Positions 19,117 to 27,945 of a stretch of 64,000 nt of DNA are shown in pieces. The position numbers and the translations under genes are program-made. This DNA is from Singulisphaera acidiphila DSM 18658 (lineage in GTDB: Bacteria; Planctomycetota; Planctomycetia; Isosphaerales; Isosphaeraceae), in assembly GCF_000242455.2 (NCBI RefSeq), contig NC_019892.1:8380744-8444743 (forward strand). The letters are read 5' to 3'. How positions within the stretch are numbered: position 1 is the first letter of the stretch; each line of letters begins with the position of its first letter. The notes beneath the pieces were generated by a model that had not been told where the DNA came from, ran no database searches, and saw nothing but the letters and a program-made list of their open reading frames with translations.

Positions 19117-20163
19117 ATGCCTTCCGACGTAGCCGACCCGCTCGATCGCTATAGCCGTCAGGTCCGTTTCCCCGCCCTCGGTGAGTCGGGGCAACGCAAG
19201 CTGATGGAGAGCCGGGTCACGATCTGTGGCTGTGGCGCCCTCGGCACCGTCCTGGCCAACCACCTGGTTCGGGCGGGGGTGGGCCAGATCCGGATCGTCG
19301 ATCGCGACTTCATCGAGACGCATAATCTCCAGCGGCAGATCCTCTTCGACGAACAGGATGTGGCCGACAACCTGCCCAAGGCCGAAGCGGCCGCTCGCAA
19401 GCTTCGCCAGATCAACAGCGCCGTCACGATCGAGCCGGTCGTCACCGACATCGACCATACTAACATCCTCGACCTCGTGGGGGATGCCGACCTGATTCTC
19501 GACGGCACCGATAACTTCGAGACCCGCTACCTGATCAACGACGCGGCGGTCAAACTCAACAAGCCCTGGATCTTCGGCGGCGTGATCGGCAGCGAAGGGC
19601 AGACGATGACGATCATCCCGGGCAAGACCCCTTGCATCCGGTGCCTGATCGAAACCAGTCCGCCCCCCGGGATGACTCCCACCTGCGAGACGGCCGGCGT
19701 GCTCGGCCCGGCGGTCGCCGTGATTGCCTCGTTCGAGGCCGTCGAAGCCATCAAGCTGCTCAGCGGAGCGCACGATGCGCTCAATACCGAGTTGATCATG
19801 GTCGACCTCTGGGAGTGGTCGTTCCGCCGCCTCAAGGTGGCCGGACTGCTCGGCAAGGTGGACTGTCCCTGTTGCAGTCAGCGCAAGTTTGAATGGCTCG
19901 ATGGCGCCCTCGGCTCGCACACAACGACCCTCTGCGGGCGAAACGCCGTGCAGATTGCAACCCGCCGCTCCGAGCCCCTGAACTTCGCCGAGATGGCGAC
20001 GCGACTCGCCCCCTTGGGCGAAATCCGCCACAACAACTTCATGCTCCGATTCGCCACCGAAGGACATGAATTCACCGTCTTCCCCGACGGCCGGGCCATC
20101 ATCAAGGGAACCAACGATATCGCCAAGGCGCGCACGCTCTACGCCCAGTTCGTCGGAAGCTAA
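19117..20163 (+). CDS. moeB: MoeB/ThiF/HesA-family E1-like adenylyltransferase
   Basis: A 348-residue E1-like enzyme that adenylates the C-terminal glycine of a ubiquitin-like sulfur carrier. Landmarks are DRYSRQVRFPALGESGQRKL at the start, the nucleotide-binding loop TICGCGALGTVLANHLVRAG, VDRDFIETHNLQRQILF, the DGTDNFETRYLIND segment, and structural zinc Cys pairs CIRC and CPCC. TPTCETAGVLGP holds the candidate catalytic Cys. About 75 residues follow the core domain, but there is no rhodanese domain, so sulfur must come from another protein. The cysteine desulfurase encoded next is the obvious donor. The ATG at 19117 is preceded by AGGAA. The gap to the carrier gene is about 330 bases, long for an operon, but no terminator is evident. 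Confidence 0.92.
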   Translation: MPSDVADPLDRYSRQVRFPALGESGQRKLMESRVTICGCGALGTVLANHLVRAGVGQIRIVDRDFIETHNLQRQILFDEQDVADNLPKAEAAARKLRQINSAVTIEPVVTDIDHTNILDLVGDADLILDGTDNFETRYLINDAAVKLNKPWIFGGVIGSEGQTMTIIPGKTPCIRCLIETSPPPGMTPTCETAGVLGPAVAVIASFEAVEAIKLLSGAHDALNTELIMVDLWEWSFRRLKVAGLLGKVDCPCCSQRKFEWLDGALGSHTTTLCGRNAVQIATRRSEPLNFAEMATRLAPLGEIRHNNFMLRFATEGHEFTVFPDGRAIIKGTNDIAKARTLYAQFVGS

Positions 20164-20513
20164 CACTTCCGTGCGAAGCCCCGGAGGACACGACCGTCAT
20201 GTCCGCATTTTGCAGCCACGGAAGGGCGGTCGCTCCTAACAGGGGCGCAAGCCCTTGGGGACGGCAGGAACTCACATAAAGACGTTTTGCAGCCTCGCAA
20301 GGGCTGCAAAACGCAAACAAATCGAATGTCTTCCAGGGGTTTCCCCTCTGGCCAGGAACGGTCACCCCATCGGGGCTGTGGTGAACCCGCCCCAGGGGAA
20401 GGCCTCGCCGACGTTCTTTTCCTGAACTTCCAAAGTCGCCCAGGCCAACCTCTTTTCTCTTTGCGCCAAAATATGTCTCTGTAGCGAAAGCCCTCCTGAG
20501 ATCGGATCCGATC
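20164..20513. other. Spacer between the activating enzyme and desulfurase genes
   Basis: About 350 bases without a gene. It contains a strong perfect hairpin at 20283-20313 and GC-rich stretches resembling dispersed intergenic repeats. It has no T-run, so it does not clearly separate the desulfurase from the operon. Confidence 0.5.
20283..20313. repeat. Perfect 12-bp hairpin
   Basis: CGTTTTGCAGCC (20283-20294) and GGCTGCAAAACG (20302-20313) pair perfectly around a seven-base loop. It is followed by CAAACAAATC, so it lacks the T-run of an intrinsic terminator. It may be an mRNA-stabilising or REP-like element. Confidence 0.6.
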
Positions 20514-21662
20514 ATGATCTACCTCGACAACGCTGCCACGAGTTTTCCGAAGCCCGAGCCTGTCTATCAGGCCCTCGACAAGTTCGCCCGGACGAGCCTG
20601 GCCAACCCCGGACGGGCCGGGCACCGGATGGCCGTCGCCGCCGAGCGCACGTTGGACGACACGCGGCACGCCCTCAATCAGTTCTTTCGAGGCGAGAGTC
20701 CCGATCGCTGGATCTTCACGCTCAACTGTACCGATGGGTTGAACCTGGCGATCAAAGGGACCGTGAAACCGGGCGATCATGTCATCACGTCGGATCTTGA
20801 GCACAATTCAATCAGCCGGCCGTTGCGGGCGCTCGAGAAGGCTGGAGTGATCACGTTGACCCGGCTCGCTTCGGACGACGGCTATCTCGACCCGGAGGCC
20901 GTTCGGAAAGCACTGACGCCAAAGACGGCGCTTGTGGCCTTGACTCATGCCTCGAACGTCCTGGGAACCGTCCAGCCGATCGAGGCGATCGCCCCGATCG
21001 TCCGTGAGGCAGGCGCCCTATTCCTGGTCGACGCCGCCCAGTCGGCCGGTGTGATCGCGATTGACCTGCGGGCCACGCCGATCGACTTCCTCGCCTTCCC
21101 CGGGCACAAGTCGCTTTATGGACCGACCGGCACGGGGGCCCTCTACGTCGGTCCCCGGGCCAACCCCCGCCCCTGGCGCGAGGGGGGGACCGGCGGCGAT
21201 TCATCCAGCGAAACCCAGCCGACCCTCTTCCCCTACATCCTCGAAGGGGGAACCCCCAACGTGCTGGGGGTCGCCGGCCTTGCCGCCGGCATTGCCTGGG
21301 TCGCCAATCGCGGGGTTGAGGAGATCCGCCGGCATGAGGTCGCGCTGCTTCAGCGCGTCGTCGATTGGGCCGAGGGGACCGAAGGGTGGCGGATCACCGG
21401 CCGCTGGAATCCGGCAACGCACGTGGGAGCGCTCTCGCTGGTCGTTCCCGAGGCTCTCACGCCCCAAGATCTCGGCTCGATCCTCGACACGAGCTTCGAG
21501 ATCGCCGTGCGACCCGGCCTGCACTGTGCGCCTTACATCCATCGCGCCCTGGGAACCTTCCCGGACGGCACCCTCCGTGTCAGCCCTGGTCCGTTCACCA
21601 CGGACGAGGAGATCACGACGTTCCTCAACGCCCTGACCGAGATCACCGCGGGCGTTCTTTGA
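20514..21662 (+). CDS. Cysteine desulfurase / class V aminotransferase family
   Basis: A 382-residue fold-type I PLP enzyme that takes sulfur from cysteine to an enzyme persulfide. It begins MIYLDNAATSFPKPEPVYQA, the family start. Landmarks are NCTDGLNLAIKGTVKPGDHV, SDLEHNSISRPLRAL, LVDAAQSAGVIAIDL, and FPGHKSLYGPTGTGALY with the PLP Lys. Near the C-terminus is VRPGLHCAPYIHRALGT, whose Cys (residue 338) is in the position of the catalytic persulfide Cys of the SufS/Csd group. Located after the sulfur carrier and its activating enzyme, it probably supplies their sulfur. Its 3' end overlaps the convergent TPR gene by 20 bases. The ribosome-binding site is weak. Confidence 0.9.
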   Translation: MIYLDNAATSFPKPEPVYQALDKFARTSLANPGRAGHRMAVAAERTLDDTRHALNQFFRGESPDRWIFTLNCTDGLNLAIKGTVKPGDHVITSDLEHNSISRPLRALEKAGVITLTRLASDDGYLDPEAVRKALTPKTALVALTHASNVLGTVQPIEAIAPIVREAGALFLVDAAQSAGVIAIDLRATPIDFLAFPGHKSLYGPTGTGALYVGPRANPRPWREGGTGGDSSSETQPTLFPYILEGGTPNVLGVAGLAAGIAWVANRGVEEIRRHEVALLQRVVDWAEGTEGWRITGRWNPATHVGALSLVVPEALTPQDLGSILDTSFEIAVRPGLHCAPYIHRALGTFPDGTLRVSPGPFTTDEEITTFLNALTEITAGVL

Positions 21663-22809
21663 CCCCAGCCGGCTGAGCCGGTTCGACCTTGATCGCCTTG
21701 GAGGATTCCGGCTCCGAGCGAGCCTCACCGCTCGGCTGGCCGGAATCCTTCGTCGTTCCCTTTCCCTTGGTTTGTCCAGGGGCCGGCGAGGGTGAAGGCA
21801 ATGTCGGGGGGGCCAGGAACGGCAGAACGGTCTTGCGATGCCCTCCCTTCAGGTGGACAACAACCGGGTCCGGCGTCTTGCTCACCTGGATCGTCTTGGT
21901 CTCCTTCTTCTCGTCGGCCGTCCCTTCGTGAGTGATCAGTTCGAGGGTCGCCTCCAAGGCCGGCTTGTCCGGGTTGTTGTAGATCGTCTCGATCCGGATG
22001 GTGTAATCCCCATCGAAGCCGCGCGGGCAGACGTAGACACTCTCCGGATGTGAGCCATAGCCCTCTTTGATGACCGCGCCACCGAAGACGGTGCGCGGCA
22101 TGATGTCGCGAGCGGTGGCGCCGAGCGGTTCTTCGACCATCAAGCCGAGGCTGGCATCGCCCGTCCAGGTGAGTCTGACGAAGACATCGCGGTACTCAGC
22201 ATCAGTCACGCGCGCCAGGAGCGTTTCCGCCTCGGAGGTTCGCCCTTCTTCCCGCAGGCTCTTGGCCAAGGTCTCAGCCTGCTGCCGGGCGTCGCGTCGC
22301 ACCTTCTCATCGAACCCGGGCCAGCCCAGAGAGAAAAGCTTCTCGATGGCCATCGCCATGCGTTCCGGATCTTTTGTCTTCTGTGCCAGGTTGATCATCA
22401 TAATCAAGGGCTCAGACCGATGGGGGATCTTCTCGGCGGCCTCGTCCAGCAGTTTGCCGACCCGGTCGTATTCGCCGTTCAGAAGCATCACGTCCGCCAC
22501 ACTCACAAGATGGTTCGGGTTGTGGCTCCGCTGCGCCATGTCGGCCGCAAACCCCAGTGAGGTTTTGAAGTCCTTGTCTGACCCCTTGTTCATCTTGATC
22601 GCGAGCGCAAGCGCCTCGTACATCCAGGGCTCGGCATCCTTGCTGTGAAAAGTCAAGAAGCCCTTGAGCACGGCCTCCACATCCTGGCTCTTCTTATTGA
22701 GATTGAGAAGAGTCACCTTCTCCTTGAGATCCTTGGACGACTCCTGGTGGGTTCGATAGTAGTTCTGCCAGTATTGAGCCGTACTCGCCGACCGCTTCTG
22801 AGTCTTCAC
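21643..22809 (-). CDS. TPR protein with a DUF2135/YfaP-like beta-sandwich domain
   Basis: From the GTG at 22809 the product has 388 residues, but the true N-terminus is doubtful. In-frame, Pro/Lys-rich coding-like sequence continues upstream to an A9 run at 23018-23026 that overlaps the end of the preceding gene, with no good start codon (see findings). Residues 30-190 are helical TPR-like repeats (AEPWMYEALALAIKMNKGSD). Residues of about 205-320 match the YfaP/DUF2135 pattern: FVRLTWTGDASLGLMVEEP, FGGAVIKEGYGSHPESVYV and RGFDGDYTIRIETIYNN. The C-terminus is Pro/Ser/Lys-rich. It probably acts together with the preceding secreted protein. The beta-sandwich match is by pattern memory only. Confidence 0.7.
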   Translation of the reverse strand: MKTQKRSASTAQYWQNYYRTHQESSKDLKEKVTLLNLNKKSQDVEAVLKGFLTFHSKDAEPWMYEALALAIKMNKGSDKDFKTSLGFAADMAQRSHNPNHLVSVADVMLLNGEYDRVGKLLDEAAEKIPHRSEPLIMMINLAQKTKDPERMAMAIEKLFSLGWPGFDEKVRRDARQQAETLAKSLREEGRTSEAETLLARVTDAEYRDVFVRLTWTGDASLGLMVEEPLGATARDIMPRTVFGGAVIKEGYGSHPESVYVCPRGFDGDYTIRIETIYNNPDKPALEATLELITHEGTADEKKETKTIQVSKTPDPVVVHLKGGHRKTVLPFLAPPTLPSPSPAPGQTKGKGTTKDSGQPSGEARSEPESSKAIKVEPAQPAGVKERPR

Positions 22810-23009
22810 GCTCCCCTTGGGCGCAGGCGCGATCGGAATCAGAGCAGAAGGCGCATCCGAAGGCTTTGCAGGGGTAATCGTCAGCGGGGCATCACGGTCG
22901 GGCTTCCCAGCCGAAGTACGCGGGGAGGAAACGCGACCGGGACCAGGTGGCTTGACGCCACGCTGGTCCCGGGAAGGTTGGACAGTTGAAGGGGGCTGAA
23001 CGCCCTCAA

Positions 23010-24713
23010 TTAGCTGCTTTTTTTTTGCGAGAAGGCACCGGCTGCGTCGCCTGGCTGCGCGGGATCGGTCGCGGGAACGGACATCATGCCGCCCATGCCG
23101 CCCATACCGCCACCCATGCCACCGCCCATACCACCGCCCATGCCGCCGCCCATGCCGCCACCCATACCACCCATCATGCCGCCGCCCATACCACCACCCA
23201 TACCACCACCACCGCCGCCGCTGATGAGCGAGAGGGGGATGATCGCGAGGTCGGCGACCGGGTAGACGCGAATTTCGGTCGGCTGGTCTTCGGAGTCTTC
23301 ATTGGTGATCGTCAGCAAGCCGTCCTTCACCGTGTAGGTCAGGCCGAGTTGCTTGAGCATCAACCGAAGCGTCGTCTTGAGCGGCACACCTTCCAGGTCC
23401 AACGTCACGGGCGAAGTCATCGTCTTCTCGGCCTCTTGTAGGCCGACCGGGTCGACGTAGATCGGGATCCCGTTGTCGTTCGCACCCGTGGTCGCGCTCT
23501 TGATGTACTTCAGGACGTCTTCCAGCGGGGTCTCGTTGCCGAACGACATCGAGATCGGGTCATCCAGCTTGGCCAGGATCGACTTCGTCTTCGGGTCGCG
23601 ATCGAGCAAGTCGACCGCACGGCCGTAGCGGCGAATTCGCTTCTCGGACAGCACCCGCCACTGGTCGGCGTCGGGGTATTCGAGCGTAATCGTATCGGGG
23701 AACGGCACCGCAGCGCGATCGACATCCTGGAGCGAGAGCATGAAGCGGAACTCTTTGAGCTGCTCGAACGCCAGCTCCTGGGCCAGGAAGCCCACCGTCT
23801 CGGCCACGAACACACCTACGCGAGGGGTCGGATCGTTGGGGACCAAGGCCCGTGCCTTCTGGGCCAGCAGCCGCGCCTCATAGAAGGGGGCGGTGGCGGT
23901 CACGATGTCACCCAGGCCGCCGTTGTAGAGGATGTTGTAGGTCCCCTGCGCCATCAGACTGTCGAACTGGATCATCATCACGCTGACGGTCGCCTGATTG
24001 CGTTCGACGAGGTCGAGCGCCCGGATCCGCTGCTCGGCCGAAGCCTCGCGTCGGAGCCGTTCAGCCTGCTCCTGAACGATCCGCTCTTCAGCACGAACGG
24101 TAGAGAGAAGCTGGGACTGGATCCGGCGATCGAGGTCGTTGCGAACCGCTTCGGGAACGTCAGTAGCCGATCGCGCGACAGTCTGTGCCAACCGGAGTGT
24201 GGTGAGTGCAGCCTCGGGTTGCCCGGCGTTGACCAGATCGCGAGCAGCCTGCAGGCGCTGGTTGATGTCGGCGACGAGCTGCTGTCGAACGACGTCGGAG
24301 ACGCGGGCCGCTTCCTCGAGTGTGGCCTGGGGCTGGTGGCCGGCAGCGGGCTCGGTGACAGCCGGGACCGGATTGGCCGGGGCGATCACCTCGGCGGCGG
24401 CGGGCGGGGGCTCGGCCGGCGGCGCAGCGGGCGGGGCTTCGGCGGGCGGCGCCTCCACCGGGGCCTGGAAGGCAACCCGGATCTGGGACAGGGCCCGCTT
24501 GGCTTCGCCGTTGCGAGGGTCGAGTTCGAGAGCCTTGCGGTAGAACTTCTTCGCCTGCTCGGACGCGCCCTGCGCAAGCGCCTGCTGGCCGAGCTCGGTG
24601 AGCTGTTTCGGCAAGGGCGTCGTGTCGGCGGCTCGCGACGTGACACCGGTTAGGATCAGGCCGCTCAACGTCAACGGCCCGAGACCTCTCCACATCCTCG
24701 CGGTTTGGGACAT
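23010..24713 (-). CDS. Secreted TPR/STN-like protein with Gly-Met-rich tail
   Basis: A 567-residue exported protein. The ATG at 24713 (MSQTARMWRGLGPLTLSG) has GGAG about ten bases upstream and gives a signal peptide ending SRAAD; an ATG 24 codons upstream lacks this. A TPR follows (AKKFYRKALELDPRNGEAKR), then a Pro/Ala linker and helices. Next is an STN/secretin-N-terminus-like region (DPISMSFGNETPLEDVLKYI, then GVPLKTTLRLMLKQLGLTYT, VKDGLLTITNED). The tail, at residues of about 515-545, is a run of GGGM repeats. The stop codon lies immediately after a run of nine A residues. Such proteins are common in planctomycetes and may be parts of a secretin-like or periplasmic assembly, but that is a guess. 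Confidence 0.75.
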   Translation of the reverse strand: MSQTARMWRGLGPLTLSGLILTGVTSRAADTTPLPKQLTELGQQALAQGASEQAKKFYRKALELDPRNGEAKRALSQIRVAFQAPVEAPPAEAPPAAPPAEPPPAAAEVIAPANPVPAVTEPAAGHQPQATLEEAARVSDVVRQQLVADINQRLQAARDLVNAGQPEAALTTLRLAQTVARSATDVPEAVRNDLDRRIQSQLLSTVRAEERIVQEQAERLRREASAEQRIRALDLVERNQATVSVMMIQFDSLMAQGTYNILYNGGLGDIVTATAPFYEARLLAQKARALVPNDPTPRVGVFVAETVGFLAQELAFEQLKEFRFMLSLQDVDRAAVPFPDTITLEYPDADQWRVLSEKRIRRYGRAVDLLDRDPKTKSILAKLDDPISMSFGNETPLEDVLKYIKSATTGANDNGIPIYVDPVGLQEAEKTMTSPVTLDLEGVPLKTTLRLMLKQLGLTYTVKDGLLTITNEDSEDQPTEIRVYPVADLAIIPLSLISGGGGGGMGGGMGGGMMGGMGGGMGGGMGGGMGGGMGGGMGGMGGMMSVPATDPAQPGDAAGAFSQKKSS

Positions 24714-25258
24714 GATTGTTCGTCTCCAGAAGGGGATCCCGGCTTTACGTCCGGTACGAGCATGGCGATGCGTCAGTTTCATCAAAGAAAAGAGAACGAC
24801 CGTGGCTCGGCAATTCGGTTGGATTCAACCAGGGAGGCCCCACAAGATCGGTGAATGCTCACCAAAGCAGGCCGCCCCAAAATCAACGCAAGAGCAAGGC
24901 TGCGAGCGTCCTCCTACGGTTTCTCTTATTATGCCACATAGAACACCTTGAGGCACAAGTCAGGCCCTGCTCCAAATTGGGGCGATCCGAAATCATCGAA
25001 CGACCGCTCCCCACCACGGCGAGGCGTAGAGTCAACGTGCCAAGCTTCGATCACTTTTGACAGCGTTAGGGGGATGTTCTATCAACAGTTAGAGCAAATC
25101 CCGATCCGTCACTCAACGTGAAGGGTGCGACGGCTGAAGGGCTTGGTCGATTCTCATCAAACGCGCAAGAGACCCATCGAATCATCTCGAATCGGTGAAG
25201 CGCCTCGGAGAGACCCAAAACGACCGTGCCCCAGTCCGTGGAAAACTGAGAATTGGTC
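24714..25258. other. Intergenic region between divergent genes
   Basis: About 545 bases between divergent genes, with no gene I can support. It should carry the promoters of the STN-like gene (minus strand) and the basic small protein (plus strand). No riboswitch, tRNA or clear hairpin was recognised. Confidence 0.45.
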
Positions 25259-25693
25259 ATGCCTGATCGTCCTAAGAAGAAGACGCCACCGAAGTCGAAG
25301 AAATTCGATGCACCCTCCCTTCCGGAAGACGCAATTCTCCACGACCGCCGTGACGGGCCCAAACGGCGAGGCCGTGGGGAAGCGGATCCTGCAACGGCAT
25401 CAACCAAACCCGATCGCGGTCCCGCCCGGCCGCAGGTTAAGAAGGAGCGGCGAAGGCGGATCGATCCGACCACCTTCGAAAAGCAGTATACCGACGACGA
25501 GATCGAGTTCATGAATGCGATGCAGCACTTCAAGATGCAATCGGGCCGATCGTTTCCCACCTGTGGTGAAGTGCTCAAAGTCGCGAACGAACTCGGTTAC
25601 CGCAAAATGCTCGCCCTCAGGCTGATCCAGGGGATCGATGAGTCCGCACCTCGCTCCGAAGGGTCAAACGGATCCGCGCCGAATATCACCTGA
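25259..25693 (+). CDS. Small basic hypothetical protein (144 aa)
   Basis: I do not recognise a named family. The ATG at 25259 gives MPDRPKKKTPPKSKK, a Lys/Pro-rich disordered start, followed by more basic sequence to about residue 75. A compact C-terminal part then reads TTFEKQYTDDEIEFMNAMQH and SFPTCGEVLKVANELGYRK, which looks like a small helical, possibly helix-turn-helix-like, domain. It has no signal peptide. The very basic tail would suit nucleic-acid or ribosome contact, but that is inference. It is monocistronic, with a strong terminator 40 bases after the stop. Confidence 0.65.
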   Translation: MPDRPKKKTPPKSKKFDAPSLPEDAILHDRRDGPKRRGRGEADPATASTKPDRGPARPQVKKERRRRIDPTTFEKQYTDDEIEFMNAMQHFKMQSGRSFPTCGEVLKVANELGYRKMLALRLIQGIDESAPRSEGSNGSAPNIT

Positions 25694-25734
25694 ACCCATC
25701 CTCCTCAATACCCTGGGACGCCTTCGAAAAGAAA

Positions 25735-25796
25735 AACGCGAACGACCCGGTGCTGCGCGGCTAACCGGGTCGTTCGCGTTGATTTCTTTTTTTTCA
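25735..25796 (+). terminator. Intrinsic terminator
   Basis: The 17-base arm 25735-25751 (AACGCGAACGACCCGGT) is perfectly complementary to 25764-25780 around a 12-base loop. GATTTCTTTTTTTT follows. It ends the plus-strand small-protein transcript before the convergent gene at 25813. Confidence 0.92.
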
Positions 25797-25812
25797 GAAG
25801 ACGAGAAATTGG

Positions 25813-26649
25813 TCAGGGTGCGATGGTAACAACGGCAGGGCCGTGGATCAGGCTTGCCCAGGCCACCACCGCCTCACGAGTCAGACGGACGGCGTTCGTC
25901 AGGCGATTCTCGCTCCGAACCGCCTCATCAGCGGCAGCGGCAGAGTTCGAGCCTTGAATCCCGTCGGAGCTCCGGTTCGAGGCGTAGATCTCATCCGTGT
26001 CGAGGTCTTCGTTGACTCCGAACGTCTGATCGGCGTTCAAGCCTCGGACCGTGGCGGCCAGCATTGAGGCGTCCTGATCGAAACGGGTCACCGTATCCTC
26101 GATCACCCCCTCGAACACCAGATCAAGCGAATCGGTCACGTTCGAATCGGCCAGTTCAACCGGCTTGCTTGGAGTCGTCTCCTCGGCCCAACCCTCGAAC
26201 GCCAGTTCGGTCAAATCGACGCGGTTCGGCTCATCATCGGCGAGCGCGGCCGGTTCGCTGGGCAGGTCGATCGCAAGGGATCTCGACAGCTCCAAAGCCG
26301 CCAACTGATCGCTGTTCTTGACGAATTGATCCATCTCACGGGTTGTGCCCGCAAGGGCGTCTTGAGCGAAGGAAGCGACCGAATCATTAAGAACGCCGGC
26401 AAATTCCTCATCCGAGATGAGCGTGGGGGCACATGCGGAGGCGGGGGCAGCTAAGAGCGGTGAGGTCTCGGCGGGGTCGACTACGAGAACAAACGCCCCC
26501 GGGTCAGACAAGGTTGGAGTGTCCCATTCGGCGAGGTGGTCGTTTACCCAGTGTTGCGCGGAGCGGGTCATCGTATCGAGATCGCGCCGAGACGGCATGC
26601 TCAAACCTAGTCCGGCGACGAGACCGACCAAGATCAGGCGCAGCACCAT
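25813..26649 (-). CDS. Exported acidic hypothetical protein
   Basis: A 278-residue protein I cannot assign. The ATG at 26649 is preferred because GGAG lies about eight bases before it. It gives MVLRLILVGLVAGLGLSMPS, a signal peptide or membrane anchor; an ATG 11 codons upstream lacks a site. The rest is strongly acidic, rich in Asp, Glu, Ser and Ala, with no Cys-rich, catalytic or repeat motif visible. It looks loosely structured (for example FAGVLNDSVASFAQDALAGT and LDTDEIYASNRSSDGIQGSN). It converges on the terminator of the small basic protein gene. Confidence 0.6.
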   Translation of the reverse strand: MVLRLILVGLVAGLGLSMPSRRDLDTMTRSAQHWVNDHLAEWDTPTLSDPGAFVLVVDPAETSPLLAAPASACAPTLISDEEFAGVLNDSVASFAQDALAGTTREMDQFVKNSDQLAALELSRSLAIDLPSEPAALADDEPNRVDLTELAFEGWAEETTPSKPVELADSNVTDSLDLVFEGVIEDTVTRFDQDASMLAATVRGLNADQTFGVNEDLDTDEIYASNRSSDGIQGSNSAAAADEAVRSENRLTNAVRLTREAVVAWASLIHGPAVVTIAP

Positions 26650-26961
26650 CGGTCGTTCTCCGCGATATCGTAGAGTCGTCATTGCAGTTTGGTCCGTTCA
26701 ATGGGGTCGTCTGATGTCGTCCTTGGTGACCCATTGATCCTTCGGTGTCAAACAATATCGACAAGGCAGAGACGGACCTTTAGCGACTTCGGGGTATCCT
26801 GGCAAAGATTCCCATGCAAACAAGCCTCCGAGTGGGTCAAGGGGAGGGATAGTAGCGATTTCGCGTTGCCCGAGGGGGGGAAATCCGTAGGATGGCGGCG
26901 GATTCCGAGAAGGAGATCGGCGAAGTCGATTCGATCCACAAACAAAAAGGGATGGCCTGCG

Positions 26962-27945
26962 ATGGGCAAGACGGTCCTGGTGACAGGTGCGGGGGGGTTC
27001 ATCGGGAGTCACCTGACCGAGCGTCTGGTCCGTGATGGCCATACCGTGCGGATCTTGACCCGATATAACGGACGCGACGAGCGCGGACACATTGACAGTC
27101 TTCCGGCAGAGATCACGGGAGCACTCGAGGTGCACCGTGGTGACCTGAAGGATCCGGAGGCGGTCCGCAAAGCCGTCGAGGGACGAGCCTGGGTGTTCCA
27201 CCTCGGTGCGCTGATTGCGATCCCCTACTCGTACCAGAACCCGTACGACGTAGTGCAGACGAATGTGCTGGGGACGGCCCACGTGCTCGACGCTTGCCGC
27301 GCGAGTGGTGCGCTGGAGCGGGTCGTGCTGACGTCGACGTCGGAGGTGTATGGGACCGCCCAGGTCGTGCCGATTGACGAACGGCACCCATTGCGGGGTC
27401 AGTCCCCCTATGCCGCCACGAAAATTGCCGCCGACGCCTTGGGCGAAAGCTATCACCGCGCTTTTGGATTGCCTGTCACGATTCTCCGGCCGTTCAACAC
27501 GTTCGGGCCACGACAATCCGCGCGGGCGATCATCCCGACGATCATCAGTCAGGCTCTGACACGCCCTGTAGTTCGCTTGGGGAGCCTCGATCCCCGCCGC
27601 GACCTCACCTACGTCAAGGATACGGTCTCGGGTTTCGTGGCGATTGCCGGATGCGACGGAGCGCTCGGCCAAGCCGTCAACATCGGCCGTGGCGACGACG
27701 TCTCCATCGGGGAATTAGTCGAGAGGATCGCCGCGCGACTCGGAACACCGATCCGGGTCGAGACCGATTCCGAACGGATCCGCCCTCCGGCCAGCGAGGT
27801 CGGCCGACTCCTAGCCGGAACGAACCTCGCCAAGGAACTCTGGGGCTGGTCGCCGCAATATTCGCTCGACCAGGCACTCGACGAGACGATCGCCTGGATC
27901 CGCGACAACATCGCCCGATTCCGAGTCGATTCGTACACAACCTAA
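26962..27945 (+). CDS. NAD-dependent nucleotide-sugar 4,6-dehydratase (LegB-like)
   Basis: A 327-residue short-chain dehydrogenase of the extended epimerase/dehydratase type. It opens with the Rossmann motif TVLVTGAGGFIGSHLTERLV. Further on are VFHLGALIAIPYSYQNPYDV, VLTSTSEVYGTAQVVPIDE, the catalytic SPYAATKIAAD (YxxxK) and RPFNTFGPRQSARAIIPTII. This combination is the one I associate with LegB-type GDP/UDP-N-acetylglucosamine 4,6-dehydratases, the first step of legionaminic-acid or bacillosamine-like sugar synthesis. The ATG at 26962 fits the Rossmann start. No other sugar or glycosyltransferase gene lies nearby, so its pathway cannot be read from context. Confidence 0.85.
   Translation: MGKTVLVTGAGGFIGSHLTERLVRDGHTVRILTRYNGRDERGHIDSLPAEITGALEVHRGDLKDPEAVRKAVEGRAWVFHLGALIAIPYSYQNPYDVVQTNVLGTAHVLDACRASGALERVVLTSTSEVYGTAQVVPIDERHPLRGQSPYAATKIAADALGESYHRAFGLPVTILRPFNTFGPRQSARAIIPTIISQALTRPVVRLGSLDPRRDLTYVKDTVSGFVAIAGCDGALGQAVNIGRGDDVSIGELVERIAARLGTPIRVETDSERIRPPASEVGRLLAGTNLAKELWGWSPQYSLDQALDETIAWIRDNIARFRVDSYTT

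Noticed and set aside
23080-23220. Short regular repeats suggesting a CRISPR array
   Set aside because: They are in-frame GGM codon repeats encoding the Gly-Met-rich tail; there are no unique spacers.
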